This document shows, one piece after another, positions 44,785 to 54,817 of a DNA stretch of 64,000 nt. A program made the translations under genes and the position numbers. The notes below the pieces were generated by a model that saw only the letters and a list, made by a program, of their open reading frames with translations, made no database searches and had not been told where the DNA came from. Each line of letters begins with the position of its first letter. The stretch's first letter is position 1. This DNA is from Mesorhizobium sp. Z1-4 (GTDB taxonomy: Bacteria > Pseudomonadota > Alphaproteobacteria > Rhizobiales > Rhizobiaceae): assembly GCF_004000235.1 (NCBI RefSeq), contig NZ_RCIO01000001.1, forward strand, positions 1 to 64,000. Reading direction: 5' to 3'.

Positions 44785-45957
44785 TCAGACCGTGCGCACC
44801 CGACGATATGCTCGCACAGCCGGCTTCAGCCGACGCTTGATCCACTCGTAAAATGCTTCGCTGTTGCGATAGTCAGTGTAGTCGCGAGGACGCTCGGCCA
44901 TGACCCGATCGTATTCTGCGCGGGAGATACCGAGCTTCTTAATCCAGTAGGTACGGTCTTCCTCAAGCTCTCGCGGATCGTAAAGCGGCTTCGCCAGTTC
45001 GATCAGTGCTTCATCGCGACTGATCTGGCCGGAGACAATCAGACTAGAAAGATGCGCCAAGCGCTTATCGTAACCGAATTTCTCGGGCAGGTAGTGCGCT
45101 TGGAAGAATTTGGTGAAAGTGGACTCATAGTGCTTGCCACCATAGTCGCGCCATCCAAGCTTTGATTTGAGAAGCTCTTTCGCCTCGGCCTTGTTGTATT
45201 CGATCAGTTCCAGCGGGCGGTGGGTACGCATCTTCAGGATAAACGGATAGTAGATCATCCGAAGCCAATTCGAATAGATCGGGAATGTCTTCAGCGGCAC
45301 GGTCCCGTATGCCTTGTGAATCGCCTTAAGCGACACAGCGTCTGAGGCATCGTACCCCCAGGCGTTCGGCAGAATGGACTCGGTCTGCATGTTGCCGCCG
45401 TTCAGAATGTCGCGAAGGCCATATTTCTTCGCCTCCCGGTTCAGCGCCGCAATAAACGCATGGTCTTGCGGAACATCCAGATTGGCAACGCCGGCTAGAA
45501 AATAAGCGCGTTGTAGGTCTCGAATTTCTTCCCATTCAATGACGAGGGTGTGCAGGTCGATCCCAAGCCGGTCTACGATGTTCTGAATATTGTTGACCGC
45601 CAGTTCCGAGTTCCACCCGGCGTCCACGTGCACCACCAGTGGGCGAAGACCCATTTCCTTGACAGCGAACCAGGCCAAGTAGGAGCTGTCCACGCCGCCT
45701 GACAAGCCCATAATGCAGTCATATTCTTTGCCGCGGCCCTGCTCCTTAAGGTGAGCAATCAGTGCCTCGAGCTTCGCGCGACGATCCTCTGGCGTGCCGT
45801 AGCCCGCCAAATAGGCGTCATACATCTGGCAGTGGCTGCAAAGACCGTTTTCATCAAAGCTGATCCAAGGGTCAGAGGTGTCCATCACGCAGCGCACACA
45901 GGTCTGGTGCGGGGTTTTGTGCAGTATCTCGGTAAAGGGGTTGTCCCGGTAATCCAT
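44785..45957 (-). CDS. wbpG: N-acetyl sugar amidotransferase, copy 2 (WbpG/PseA-like)
   Basis: 390 residues and apparently complete. The N-terminal zinc site has all four cysteines (Cys20, Cys23, Cys40, Cys43 in TCVRCVM and GLCSHC). The PP-loop is LSGGVDSSYL, with AGWNSELAVNNIQ and NGGNMQTESILP downstream. WbpG and PseA need ammonia from a HisH-HisF-type pair, and homologues of both are two genes upstream. Expected product: a 2,3-diamino-uronic or similar sugar in which an acetamido group is turned into acetamidino. The tail is rich in Arg. Confidence 0.9.
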   Translation of the reverse strand: MDYRDNPFTEILHKTPHQTCVRCVMDTSDPWISFDENGLCSHCQMYDAYLAGYGTPEDRRAKLEALIAHLKEQGRGKEYDCIMGLSGGVDSSYLAWFAVKEMGLRPLVVHVDAGWNSELAVNNIQNIVDRLGIDLHTLVIEWEEIRDLQRAYFLAGVANLDVPQDHAFIAALNREAKKYGLRDILNGGNMQTESILPNAWGYDASDAVSLKAIHKAYGTVPLKTFPIYSNWLRMIYYPFILKMRTHRPLELIEYNKAEAKELLKSKLGWRDYGGKHYESTFTKFFQAHYLPEKFGYDKRLAHLSSLIVSGQISRDEALIELAKPLYDPRELEEDRTYWIKKLGISRAEYDRVMAERPRDYTDYRNSEAFYEWIKRRLKPAVRAYRRVRTV

Positions 45958-46013
45958 AACTCAATACCTGGTGGCGCTTCGGAGGATTGCCATCGGAGAA
46001 TCGTCTGGCTTTT

Positions 46014-47348
46014 CTAAACTGTTCCGTCTGTTCGTGAAACAAGAGTAGTACTCCGTTCAGGCGGGGCGACTTTGGCCACAGCTAGACGCCAAGAGACAGT
46101 CAACGCAACCAAATACCATGCGGCAAGAACCAGGCTAAAGACCCAAAGCGCGCGTTCAATCGACAGCTCTGGCCACAACTGAAGCGGGACGAAAAATCCG
46201 AGTAGACCCAATATCAGCAGGCCAATTTGCCACATGAGGTCCAACCGCTGCCGCCCGCGAATGATCCAGACATAGCTGAGCGGGGATGAGACAAACCGGA
46301 TTGTAATCAAAATCGCCAATGCCTGGATAAGATGCCCCGCTTGATCCCAGTCGGGGCCAAACACGATCGGAACTAGCCAAGGAAGGAGCGCAATCACCGG
46401 AAGCAATACGAATATGGCCATCCCGCTCATCAACAAAAAAAACCGGGTGAACGCAATGCGGCAGGTGCCGGTCTCGTTGAACTCGCGTGTTGCCTGCTGG
46501 CGGAAAATATCCTGAACTGCCGTCGAAACGAAAGCGAGTGGAAAGTTGACCACTCGATTAGCCAACGCATATTGCCCCAAGGGCGCGGTGCCAAACAAAC
46601 TGTTAATCAAAAAGTCGGGCGTAAACGTGCTAAGCATGTTTACCAAGTTCGCAGGCATCGTGTAGAGCGGAAGCGCGATGTGCAGGCGGAAACGCTCGGC
46701 TAGAGCAGCGTAGCTTCGCTCCGGAGAAACTCGCCGCCACCCCTGTGAAAACAGCCCTACTAGCAACCCCAACGCTAGTGATTGACTTCCAAGTTGCGCC
46801 AGCACGAAGCCAATTGGCCCTGGGTCGGTAAGGCCAATCCCGATTTGCAAGCCGGCTGTTGCAGCACCAAGAATGAACTTGTTTCGGGCTAGCAATTGAA
46901 ACGCTTCGCAGCGTACAGCCCATGCATAGAGGGCTTGATAGAGACTTGCCGCCAGGAGAACTACCGGCAACCAAATAAGCAGATCGGCGGCGGCGATGCC
47001 AAATATTTTGTGCAAGATTGGCTTGGGCACCGCCAAAACAATTAGAAGCAGGCTTGCTGAGAAGCAGGTGCCTATGCTGAGCGACAGCAGAGCTGACTGC
47101 ATTGCAGTCCGATCCTGTTTTTCTAACAGAATGGCGTTGTTCATCGCTAGCAGCGATACCCCGCCCAGCACAGCAAGAAGGGCATAGAAAACCGCAAAAG
47201 CACCGAAATCTTCTGGGCTGTAGAGCCTAGCCACAATTGGTGCCGTAAGGAGCGGCAATGCTTGCACCGCAGCTGAACTGACCAAGAAGTGCGCATGCCC
47301 ACGATTGAAAGCCGTTCCAAAATAGGAAAGAAGCTGCGCGATCTTCAT
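46014..47348 (-). CDS. wzx: Wzx-type polysaccharide flippase
   Basis: 444 residues from ATG 47348 (a TTG immediately before is an alternative). It has about twelve hydrophobic segments and the layout of the polysaccharide transport (PST/MVF) family: a start resembling FVSSAAVQALPLLTAPIVARLYSPEDFGAFAVFYALLAVLG and YTMPANLVNMLSTFTPDFLINSLFG midway. It flips lipid-linked repeats across the inner membrane for polymerisation by Wzy. It lies seven bases after the hisF homologue. Confidence 0.88.
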   Translation of the reverse strand: MKIAQLLSYFGTAFNRGHAHFLVSSAAVQALPLLTAPIVARLYSPEDFGAFAVFYALLAVLGGVSLLAMNNAILLEKQDRTAMQSALLSLSIGTCFSASLLLIVLAVPKPILHKIFGIAAADLLIWLPVVLLAASLYQALYAWAVRCEAFQLLARNKFILGAATAGLQIGIGLTDPGPIGFVLAQLGSQSLALGLLVGLFSQGWRRVSPERSYAALAERFRLHIALPLYTMPANLVNMLSTFTPDFLINSLFGTAPLGQYALANRVVNFPLAFVSTAVQDIFRQQATREFNETGTCRIAFTRFFLLMSGMAIFVLLPVIALLPWLVPIVFGPDWDQAGHLIQALAILITIRFVSSPLSYVWIIRGRQRLDLMWQIGLLILGLLGFFVPLQLWPELSIERALWVFSLVLAAWYLVALTVSWRLAVAKVAPPERSTTLVSRTDGTV

Positions 47349-47355
47349 CAACTGG

Positions 47356-48114
47356 TCAAAACCCGGCGCGTTCTTCTTCGGTGGGATATGTGATCAACAC
47401 CGCCCGGTGCTTCCCCTGAAATACGAACATCGCGCCACCGGCGGCGGCCGTAGCATCGGCCTCTGTCACTGCTGCCTGTAGATCGGAGATAGAGGATGCA
47501 CCGCCGGCGGCGATTACAGGCACGGATACTGCGCCTGCCACACTGCGTACGAGGTCTAGATCGTAACCAGTCATTTCGCCATCCCGGTCGATGGCATTGA
47601 TCATAATTTCGCCTACGCCACGACGCTCCATTTCCAGCGCCCAGTCGACGGGGGCAAGCGCGATCTTTTCCTGACCACCGCGAATCATGACCTGCTCTTT
47701 ACCGCGCCAGTTGCGTTTCACGTCGATTGATCCAACGACGGTCGAGCTACCGAAATGATCTGCAATGCGGGTGATCAGGCCTTTGTCCGTCCACGCAGCT
47801 GAGTTGACCACGATCTTTTCGATCCCGATCGCCACCAACTCGCGCACCATTTCAACCGACTTTACGCCACCCCCATAGCTAAGGGGCATGAAGCACTCAC
47901 TGGCGATGTCCTTCAGGAGGTCGAAGTTGGGGTCACTCCCATTCCGAGCGGCTCCAATATCAAGGAAGCCCAGTTCATCAACCGCTTTCTCATTGAATAT
48001 GCGGACCGCGTTTATCGGGTCACCGATATAGGTTTCATCGCGAAATTTGCGGGTTTTATAGAGCCCCTGCCCCTTAAGCAGCAAAAGCGGGATAATACGG
48101 GTTCGGAGCTTCAT
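47356..48114 (-). CDS. hisF: HisF homologue for sugar amidination
   Basis: 252 residues, a TIM-barrel protein of the HisF family. It keeps RIIPLLLLKGQGLYKT, LDIGAA, PLSYGGGVKS, KIVVNSAA, NAIDRDGEMTGYD and VIAAGGAS, but the second position of the family start (IPCLDV) is changed, as in the WbpH/HisF2 proteins of O-antigen loci. With HisH it would release ammonia for the amidotransferase rather than work in histidine synthesis: no other his genes are present. Its start overlaps the hisH stop by four bases (ATGA). Confidence 0.85.
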   Translation of the reverse strand: MKLRTRIIPLLLLKGQGLYKTRKFRDETYIGDPINAVRIFNEKAVDELGFLDIGAARNGSDPNFDLLKDIASECFMPLSYGGGVKSVEMVRELVAIGIEKIVVNSAAWTDKGLITRIADHFGSSTVVGSIDVKRNWRGKEQVMIRGGQEKIALAPVDWALEMERRGVGEIMINAIDRDGEMTGYDLDLVRSVAGAVSVPVIAAGGASSISDLQAAVTEADATAAAGGAMFVFQGKHRAVLITYPTEEERAGF

Positions 48115-48731
48115 GCTTCCAACTCCGCAAATGCCTGCAGAAGGCGCTTGCCGAAGACATGGCTTTTTTCGGGGTGGAACTGCGCGCAGTGGAGATTGCC
48201 GCGCGACAACCCGCAGGCAAACTCAAACCCGTATTCAGAGGTCATCGAAACGATCTCCGGCGTTTGCGCATGCATGTAATAGGAATGCACAAAATAGAAG
48301 CGGGGTGTGCCCTGGCTTTCGTCGAGAAGGGAATAGCCGTTTTGCGCTTTCACGTCGCGCCAGCCGATGTTCGGCAGCGGCCAGCGGCCAGGGATGCCTT
48401 CGAAGGTCATGCGTCTCGTTTCGGCTTCGAACCACCCAAGCCCAGCCTCTTTGCCCTCGTCGCTTCGTTTGGTCATAAGTTGAGCACCCAGGCAGATTCC
48501 CAGCACCGGTATTTTCTCTTCCAGCGCCTTCTCGTGCAGAATGTCCACCACGCCGGTGGCGTTGAGGTCACGCATTCCGCTATCGAAAGCTCCGATTCCT
48601 GGTAGGATCAGCTTGCTCGCCGACCGGATATCTTCGGCCTCGCCGCTGACAGTTGCTTCATAGCCGATCTTGCGGAGCATGTTCCGGATCGAGCCGAGAT
48701 TGCCCAGCCCATAGTCGACGATTACGATCAT
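48111..48731 (-). CDS. hisH: HisH homologue (glutamine amidotransferase)
   Basis: 206 residues if started at ATG 48731, where relatives begin (MIVIVDYGLGNLGSI); ATG 48737 would add two residues. A class I glutamine amidotransferase: catalytic Cys in GICLGAQL and His/Glu in QFHPEKS. It splits glutamine and passes ammonia through the HisF barrel. In the polysaccharide setting the ammonia is used by the WbpG/PseA-like enzymes two to four genes downstream. ATG 48731 overlaps the stop of a short upstream frame. Confidence 0.88.
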   Translation of the reverse strand: MIVIVDYGLGNLGSIRNMLRKIGYEATVSGEAEDIRSASKLILPGIGAFDSGMRDLNATGVVDILHEKALEEKIPVLGICLGAQLMTKRSDEGKEAGLGWFEAETRRMTFEGIPGRWPLPNIGWRDVKAQNGYSLLDESQGTPRFYFVHSYYMHAQTPEIVSMTSEYGFEFACGLSRGNLHCAQFHPEKSHVFGKRLLQAFAELEA

Positions 48732-48829
48732 ATCCATATCCCGGCGCGGTAGCGCGAGTCATAGCGCTGGTTCCGCAGAACTGCAGCCGAAATCGAGCCG
48801 CGATTTACATTCGTGACATTGGTTTTCAT
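48728..48829 (-). CDS. Possible 33-residue upstream peptide of hisH
   Basis: ATG 48829 opens a 33-codon frame whose TGA overlaps ATG 48731 of hisH as ATGA, the coupling pattern used throughout this operon. The product is Arg/Asn-rich with no membrane segment or known motif. It could be a leader peptide, a remnant of a larger gene, or chance. No strong ribosome binding site precedes it. Confidence 0.25.
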   Translation of the reverse strand: MKTNVTNVNRGSISAAVLRNQRYDSRYRAGIWI

Positions 48830-48933
48830 CGCCGATGCCCATACCGTCAAGCCGCAGAACTGACGCTCGGCGCCTTTATCCGCCCTTACTCAACTTGATC
48901 GGAAGCGAGAGCGTTACCTCCAACTTGGTAGGT
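48830..48933 (-). other. Non-coding remainder of the largest gap in the operon
   Basis: Together with the short frame above this is the largest gap (196 bases) of the minus-strand series, lying between wbpD and hisH. No clear promoter, terminator or gene can be assigned. It separates the wbpABD block from the amidination block and may mark an old joint between modules or an internal promoter. Confidence 0.25.
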
Positions 48934-49535
48934 TCACGAACCCATCCCTGCAGTTGCTGGCGTTCGGGTCAGACAACCGTCAACGAGCCTGTAAAGATCA
49001 CCCGTATGCGGGCAGCGTGCTTCTGCAACGCCCTCTACAGGGATATTCAACTGCTCGCCATATGCACTCATCCATCCGATCTGGCGGGCAGGCACACCCA
49101 CCATCAGCGCGAAATCGGGGACATCACGGGTGATCACCGCACCGGCGCCAATAAAGGCATAGGCTCCGACTGTCACCCCGCACACGATGGTGGCATTCGC
49201 CCCCAGGGTTGCTCCTCGCCGGACCAAGGTGTCGCGGAACTGATCTTTTCGCTCGATCAGGCTGCGTGGATTATGGACGTTCGTGAAGACCATTGAGGGA
49301 CCGCAAAAGACACCCTCTTCCAACGTGACGTTGTCATAGACCGAGACGTTGTTCTGAATTTTGCAGCGATCGCCAATAACGACCTTGTTGCCGACGAATA
49401 CATTCTGCCCGAGGGACACGCCCGCCCCTATCCGTGCACCGCCGCAGACATGTGTGAAATGCCAGACCCTGCTGCCTTCTCCAATTTCGGCGCCTTCATC
49501 GACAATTGCACTCGGGTGACGGAAAACCTCGTTCA

Positions 49536-49536
<1 letters not shown>
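48934..49536 (-). CDS. wbpD: WbpD-type N-acetyltransferase (hexapeptide repeat)
   Basis: 200 residues. A left-handed beta-helix protein built of hexapeptide repeats ([19 protein letters not shown] to [19 protein letters not shown]). It acetylates the 3-amino group of UDP-2-acetamido-3-amino-2,3-dideoxy-glucuronate with acetyl-CoA. [24 protein letters not shown] and the VHNPRS segment match WbpD/WlbB. Its start overlaps the wbpB stop (TGATG), in line with consecutive steps. Confidence 0.9.
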
Positions 49537-51816
<2,280 letters not shown>

Positions 51817-51873
51817 TGCCCCGTAATTATCGCCAAAAGCTCGCACTCCCCTAGTACCAATGCCTAATACTGT

Positions 51874-53076
51874 CTACGAGGCAAACCCATCTCCGTCGCC
51901 CTTCGCAAAAGATCGCTGACGCCCTATCGGCGGGATCGAGGAGACACACAGTAGCCCTAGTAAGAACCAAAGCGGCGGCCACGTAAAGAAACTAGAGACA
52001 CCCCCAACCAATATTACGGTAAAAAACATAGATGATACATTTATCCTGTAAATACTTGAAAAATTCAATAAATTTTCTTTTAATATAATCATAGACAGCA
52101 ATAAAAAAAGCAAAGATCCACCTATAATCCCAGTGTGGGTTAAAGTCGACAAAAGTACCGAATGTTGATAGTATCCCCTCCCAGGGCCAGCTATTATTTC
52201 TGATGAAAAACTTCCTGTCAGCGGAGCCACCTGAAATTGCTCCACAAAGTAGCTCCACAAAGAAACTCTGCTAATAATTGACGAGAGCTCTGGAATATAT
52301 TCCACCCCAATATATTCTCTTGTATAGTACAATACAATTGTACCAAATAAAAAAGACGATAATATCAAAAAGATAATCAATGCATATCTTCTCCTGTCTA
52401 GCATAAATTTTGCAAAAATGATAGAGAAAAACATAGATAAATAGCACGCCCAAATAAGAATAAATAGCTTTGATCCGAACTTAAATATAATGTATACACA
52501 GACTGAAATTAGCATAAAAACCGGAAAATAAAGGGGGTTAAAATCCTTGCCTCTGAACATTGCATATAACATCGATATTAACGCGATACCGGCCCAGAAC
52601 GCCACATCTTGGTACATCAATGGATCGGGTTCATCTAAATATACTATTATTGGCAAGGTAAAAAATGCCACGTACGCCACCCGTCGACCTAGCAAGATAC
52701 GGCCTGGCGCCTGACCTGCGCTTTCTTCGACCCATGCGGAGAAAGCTACGGCCATCCCTAGCAGCAACCATACAATCATTCCATACCGTGACACGAGCAG
52801 TCGAGTTCCGTTAAATTCGGAAGTAGCCGAAGCCACGAGCGCTGCATATAACGCAAAAATAAGCGCCGTCAGAAAGATCGGAACCAACACCTTCCTAAAA
52901 TATATTGCCTGGTAGACAAGATATGTTGCCAACAATAGCGTCAAAACACCAACTGACAGTGAAAACACGTATGCCTGAGGCGAAATTGTACTATCTAATA
53001 CCTGTAGCAATATGAGAAATGCAAACATTAACTGAAATAAGCTTGAACTTGATGTGGGTAAGTATTTCTTCATCAT
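51874..53076 (-). CDS. Wzy-like polymerase in AT-rich DNA
   Basis: 400 residues, a polytopic membrane protein with ten or more hydrophobic segments and a periplasmic loop near 255-305 (PELSSIISRVSLWSYFVEQF, GPGRGYYQHSVLLSTLTHTG). This fits the O-antigen polymerase group, which is poorly conserved in sequence. The start overlaps the end of the Wzz-like gene as ATGA. The DNA is strikingly AT-rich (long A/T runs from about 52000 to 52640), unlike its neighbours, a common sign of acquired polymerase genes. Flanking genes make Wzy more likely than a ligase. Confidence 0.7.
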   Translation of the reverse strand: MMKKYLPTSSSSLFQLMFAFLILLQVLDSTISPQAYVFSLSVGVLTLLLATYLVYQAIYFRKVLVPIFLTALIFALYAALVASATSEFNGTRLLVSRYGMIVWLLLGMAVAFSAWVEESAGQAPGRILLGRRVAYVAFFTLPIIVYLDEPDPLMYQDVAFWAGIALISMLYAMFRGKDFNPLYFPVFMLISVCVYIIFKFGSKLFILIWACYLSMFFSIIFAKFMLDRRRYALIIFLILSSFLFGTIVLYYTREYIGVEYIPELSSIISRVSLWSYFVEQFQVAPLTGSFSSEIIAGPGRGYYQHSVLLSTLTHTGIIGGSLLFLLLSMIILKENLLNFSSIYRINVSSMFFTVILVGGVSSFFTWPPLWFLLGLLCVSSIPPIGRQRSFAKGDGDGFAS

Positions 53077-54731
53077 TGTACAGAATCTGAAAGGGACACA
53101 AATCCCGGACGCAAGACCTGATTCAGTCTCATAGCGCGGGATACGACCTTCAGGTTGTCGATTCTTTCATGGCCGATCTTTGCCAAGTAGACGGAAAAAT
53201 GGGCCAAGCGAGAAACAATCGCGCTCTCCAATCCGTTCTCATTGGACAGTGTGATCAGGAATACGGCATCATATTCCTGATCCATCCCTAGTACCTTATC
53301 CTCGAATGCCTTGGTCGATATCAATCTCTCAGCATTTACGCTCAACACGCGGATAAGGGAGGAGAACGTGTGTATGGATATGTCTGCAAGTTCGCCTGGT
53401 GCAGAGTCAAACTCCAACAAATTATCAACCTGCGTCGAGCAGCTAACTAGAGCGACCCGATATCCCAAGTTCTGGAAACCGTCGGATAATTTTAGAATGA
53501 CATTCTTACAACTAGAACAAGCCGCTGACGTTACAATTTGCACCCGGATTGGATGCTCTGACTTTTTTCGAATGAGAATCTCAGATCTCAGCTTGTCGAT
53601 CTCGCCTTGAAAGGACATTGACGTCTGATTTCGGCTGAACTCCGCCAGATGAACCCAACCCAACAGACGCTCGACTTGCTCCTTGCTCCGTAGTCCCGGG
53701 CGAGACCACAATATCGCTGCCGCCCCGATAAATGAAATCAAAGCACCAAGCGCTGCCGCAACGCCAACCTGAACAACGGCTTTCGCGATTTCTGAGCGAC
53801 CCGTTTTCCAGGTTCCCAGACTGGCTTCGTTAAGGACCCAGTTGGCCTGCTCCATGTACGGAAGTTCACTGCGAACGGCTTCCGCACGCTGTCGGATCCC
53901 TGCTATGGTTAGATCGAAAGCTCTCGCGAGAGCCTGCTCCCAACCTGGTTCAAAGCCATTCTCTCGAAACAACCATGCAGAGCGCAGGCTCTGCACCAGC
54001 TCGTCTGCGTCGCCATCTGTCTGGAACCTCGCAAATGCCTTGCTCCACGATTCTAAGAAGCCTGGAATGTCACCTGAAATCGCACCGCTCTCGCCAGGTA
54101 TTCTGTTTCGAAGTGTTTCAAGTTCGGCCGCCATTGTTGACAGACGTTCTGCACGCGCGGCAGCGCTCATTTCAAGCACGGCACGCCTATCATCGAGATA
54201 GGCCCGGGCCAGTGCGTTAGCAAGATACTTAGAGAACTCAGGGGACGGGGAGGTCACATCTATGTCAAATATATAAAATGGATCCCTCGTTTCCACATTG
54301 ATGGAATACCTAGCGTTGGACAAAATCCACTCGTCCACAGGCGCCGAGGAAGTCGACGGCTCAAAACCATTGGCTGTCAGGTGCCGGGTGTAGAGGTCAG
54401 GGTAATTTTCAGCGAGCAGTGTGAGCGCTCGCTGAAGGGTGGCATCTGACCTTGCCGACTGAAGTTCGGCATAAATTTCGGGGTCATTTGCGAGTGGATG
54501 CTGGCTCGGATTGAGCGCCTCAGCATACGGTACATCACGTGCTAGAAATGAGATCGATGCGTACGAGACATACGATGGGCGCCATTCGGCATAGCGTCCG
54601 ACAACAGCAACAGCACTCAAGATGCTGCAAGCAACTATTATCCATTTGGCCTTCTTGATGACAAAACAAATATCATGCCAGTTTGGTTCCCAAATCGGAT
54701 TTCTATCGTCGTCAGGTCCTGTGTTGGTCAT
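53073..54731 (-). CDS. Wzz-like chain-length protein with degenerate kinase domain
   Basis: 552 residues. The layout is that of a polysaccharide co-polymerase: cytoplasmic start, transmembrane helix at about 29-46, a long periplasmic region with helices (170-310), second helix at about 319-342, then a cytoplasmic domain. The latter resembles a bacterial tyrosine kinase: VQIVTSA at 397-403 aligns with the Walker A strand, but the loop reads ACSSCKN without the GK-S/T core. The next strand VALVSCS lacks the Walker A' aspartate, and no C-terminal tyrosine cluster is present. The kinase fold is thus probably inactive. First gene of the operon. Confidence 0.72.
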   Translation of the reverse strand: MTNTGPDDDRNPIWEPNWHDICFVIKKAKWIIVACSILSAVAVVGRYAEWRPSYVSYASISFLARDVPYAEALNPSQHPLANDPEIYAELQSARSDATLQRALTLLAENYPDLYTRHLTANGFEPSTSSAPVDEWILSNARYSINVETRDPFYIFDIDVTSPSPEFSKYLANALARAYLDDRRAVLEMSAAARAERLSTMAAELETLRNRIPGESGAISGDIPGFLESWSKAFARFQTDGDADELVQSLRSAWLFRENGFEPGWEQALARAFDLTIAGIRQRAEAVRSELPYMEQANWVLNEASLGTWKTGRSEIAKAVVQVGVAAALGALISFIGAAAILWSRPGLRSKEQVERLLGWVHLAEFSRNQTSMSFQGEIDKLRSEILIRKKSEHPIRVQIVTSAACSSCKNVILKLSDGFQNLGYRVALVSCSTQVDNLLEFDSAPGELADISIHTFSSLIRVLSVNAERLISTKAFEDKVLGMDQEYDAVFLITLSNENGLESAIVSRLAHFSVYLAKIGHERIDNLKVVSRAMRLNQVLRPGFVSLSDSVQ

Positions 54732-54817
54732 ACACCCGCACCAAATTTACATTGTCTTTGGCTTAGCGGAACAGGCCCGAGTTTTCTAGACGCCGCTATC
54801 CTAGGCCACAATGGTAC
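54732..54817 (-). promoter_or_regulatory. Gap upstream of the polysaccharide operon
   Basis: An 86-base gap between the ppdK stop and the Wzz-like gene, both on the minus strand. The promoter of the 22-gene operon should be here or inside the ppdK end. No hexamers or operator palindromes stand out, and no strong terminator for ppdK is visible, so read-through from ppdK is possible. Confidence 0.3.

Noticed and set aside
47356-48731. hisH and hisF as genes of histidine synthesis
   Set aside because: No other his genes are near, the HisF start motif is altered, and both lie between wbp and amidotransferase genes, which fits ammonia supply for sugar amidination.
48740-48760. JUMPstart/ops-like GCGGTAGCG
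   Set aside because: It is on the plus strand, opposite to all genes of the operon, lacks the full consensus and lies inside the operon rather than in its leader.
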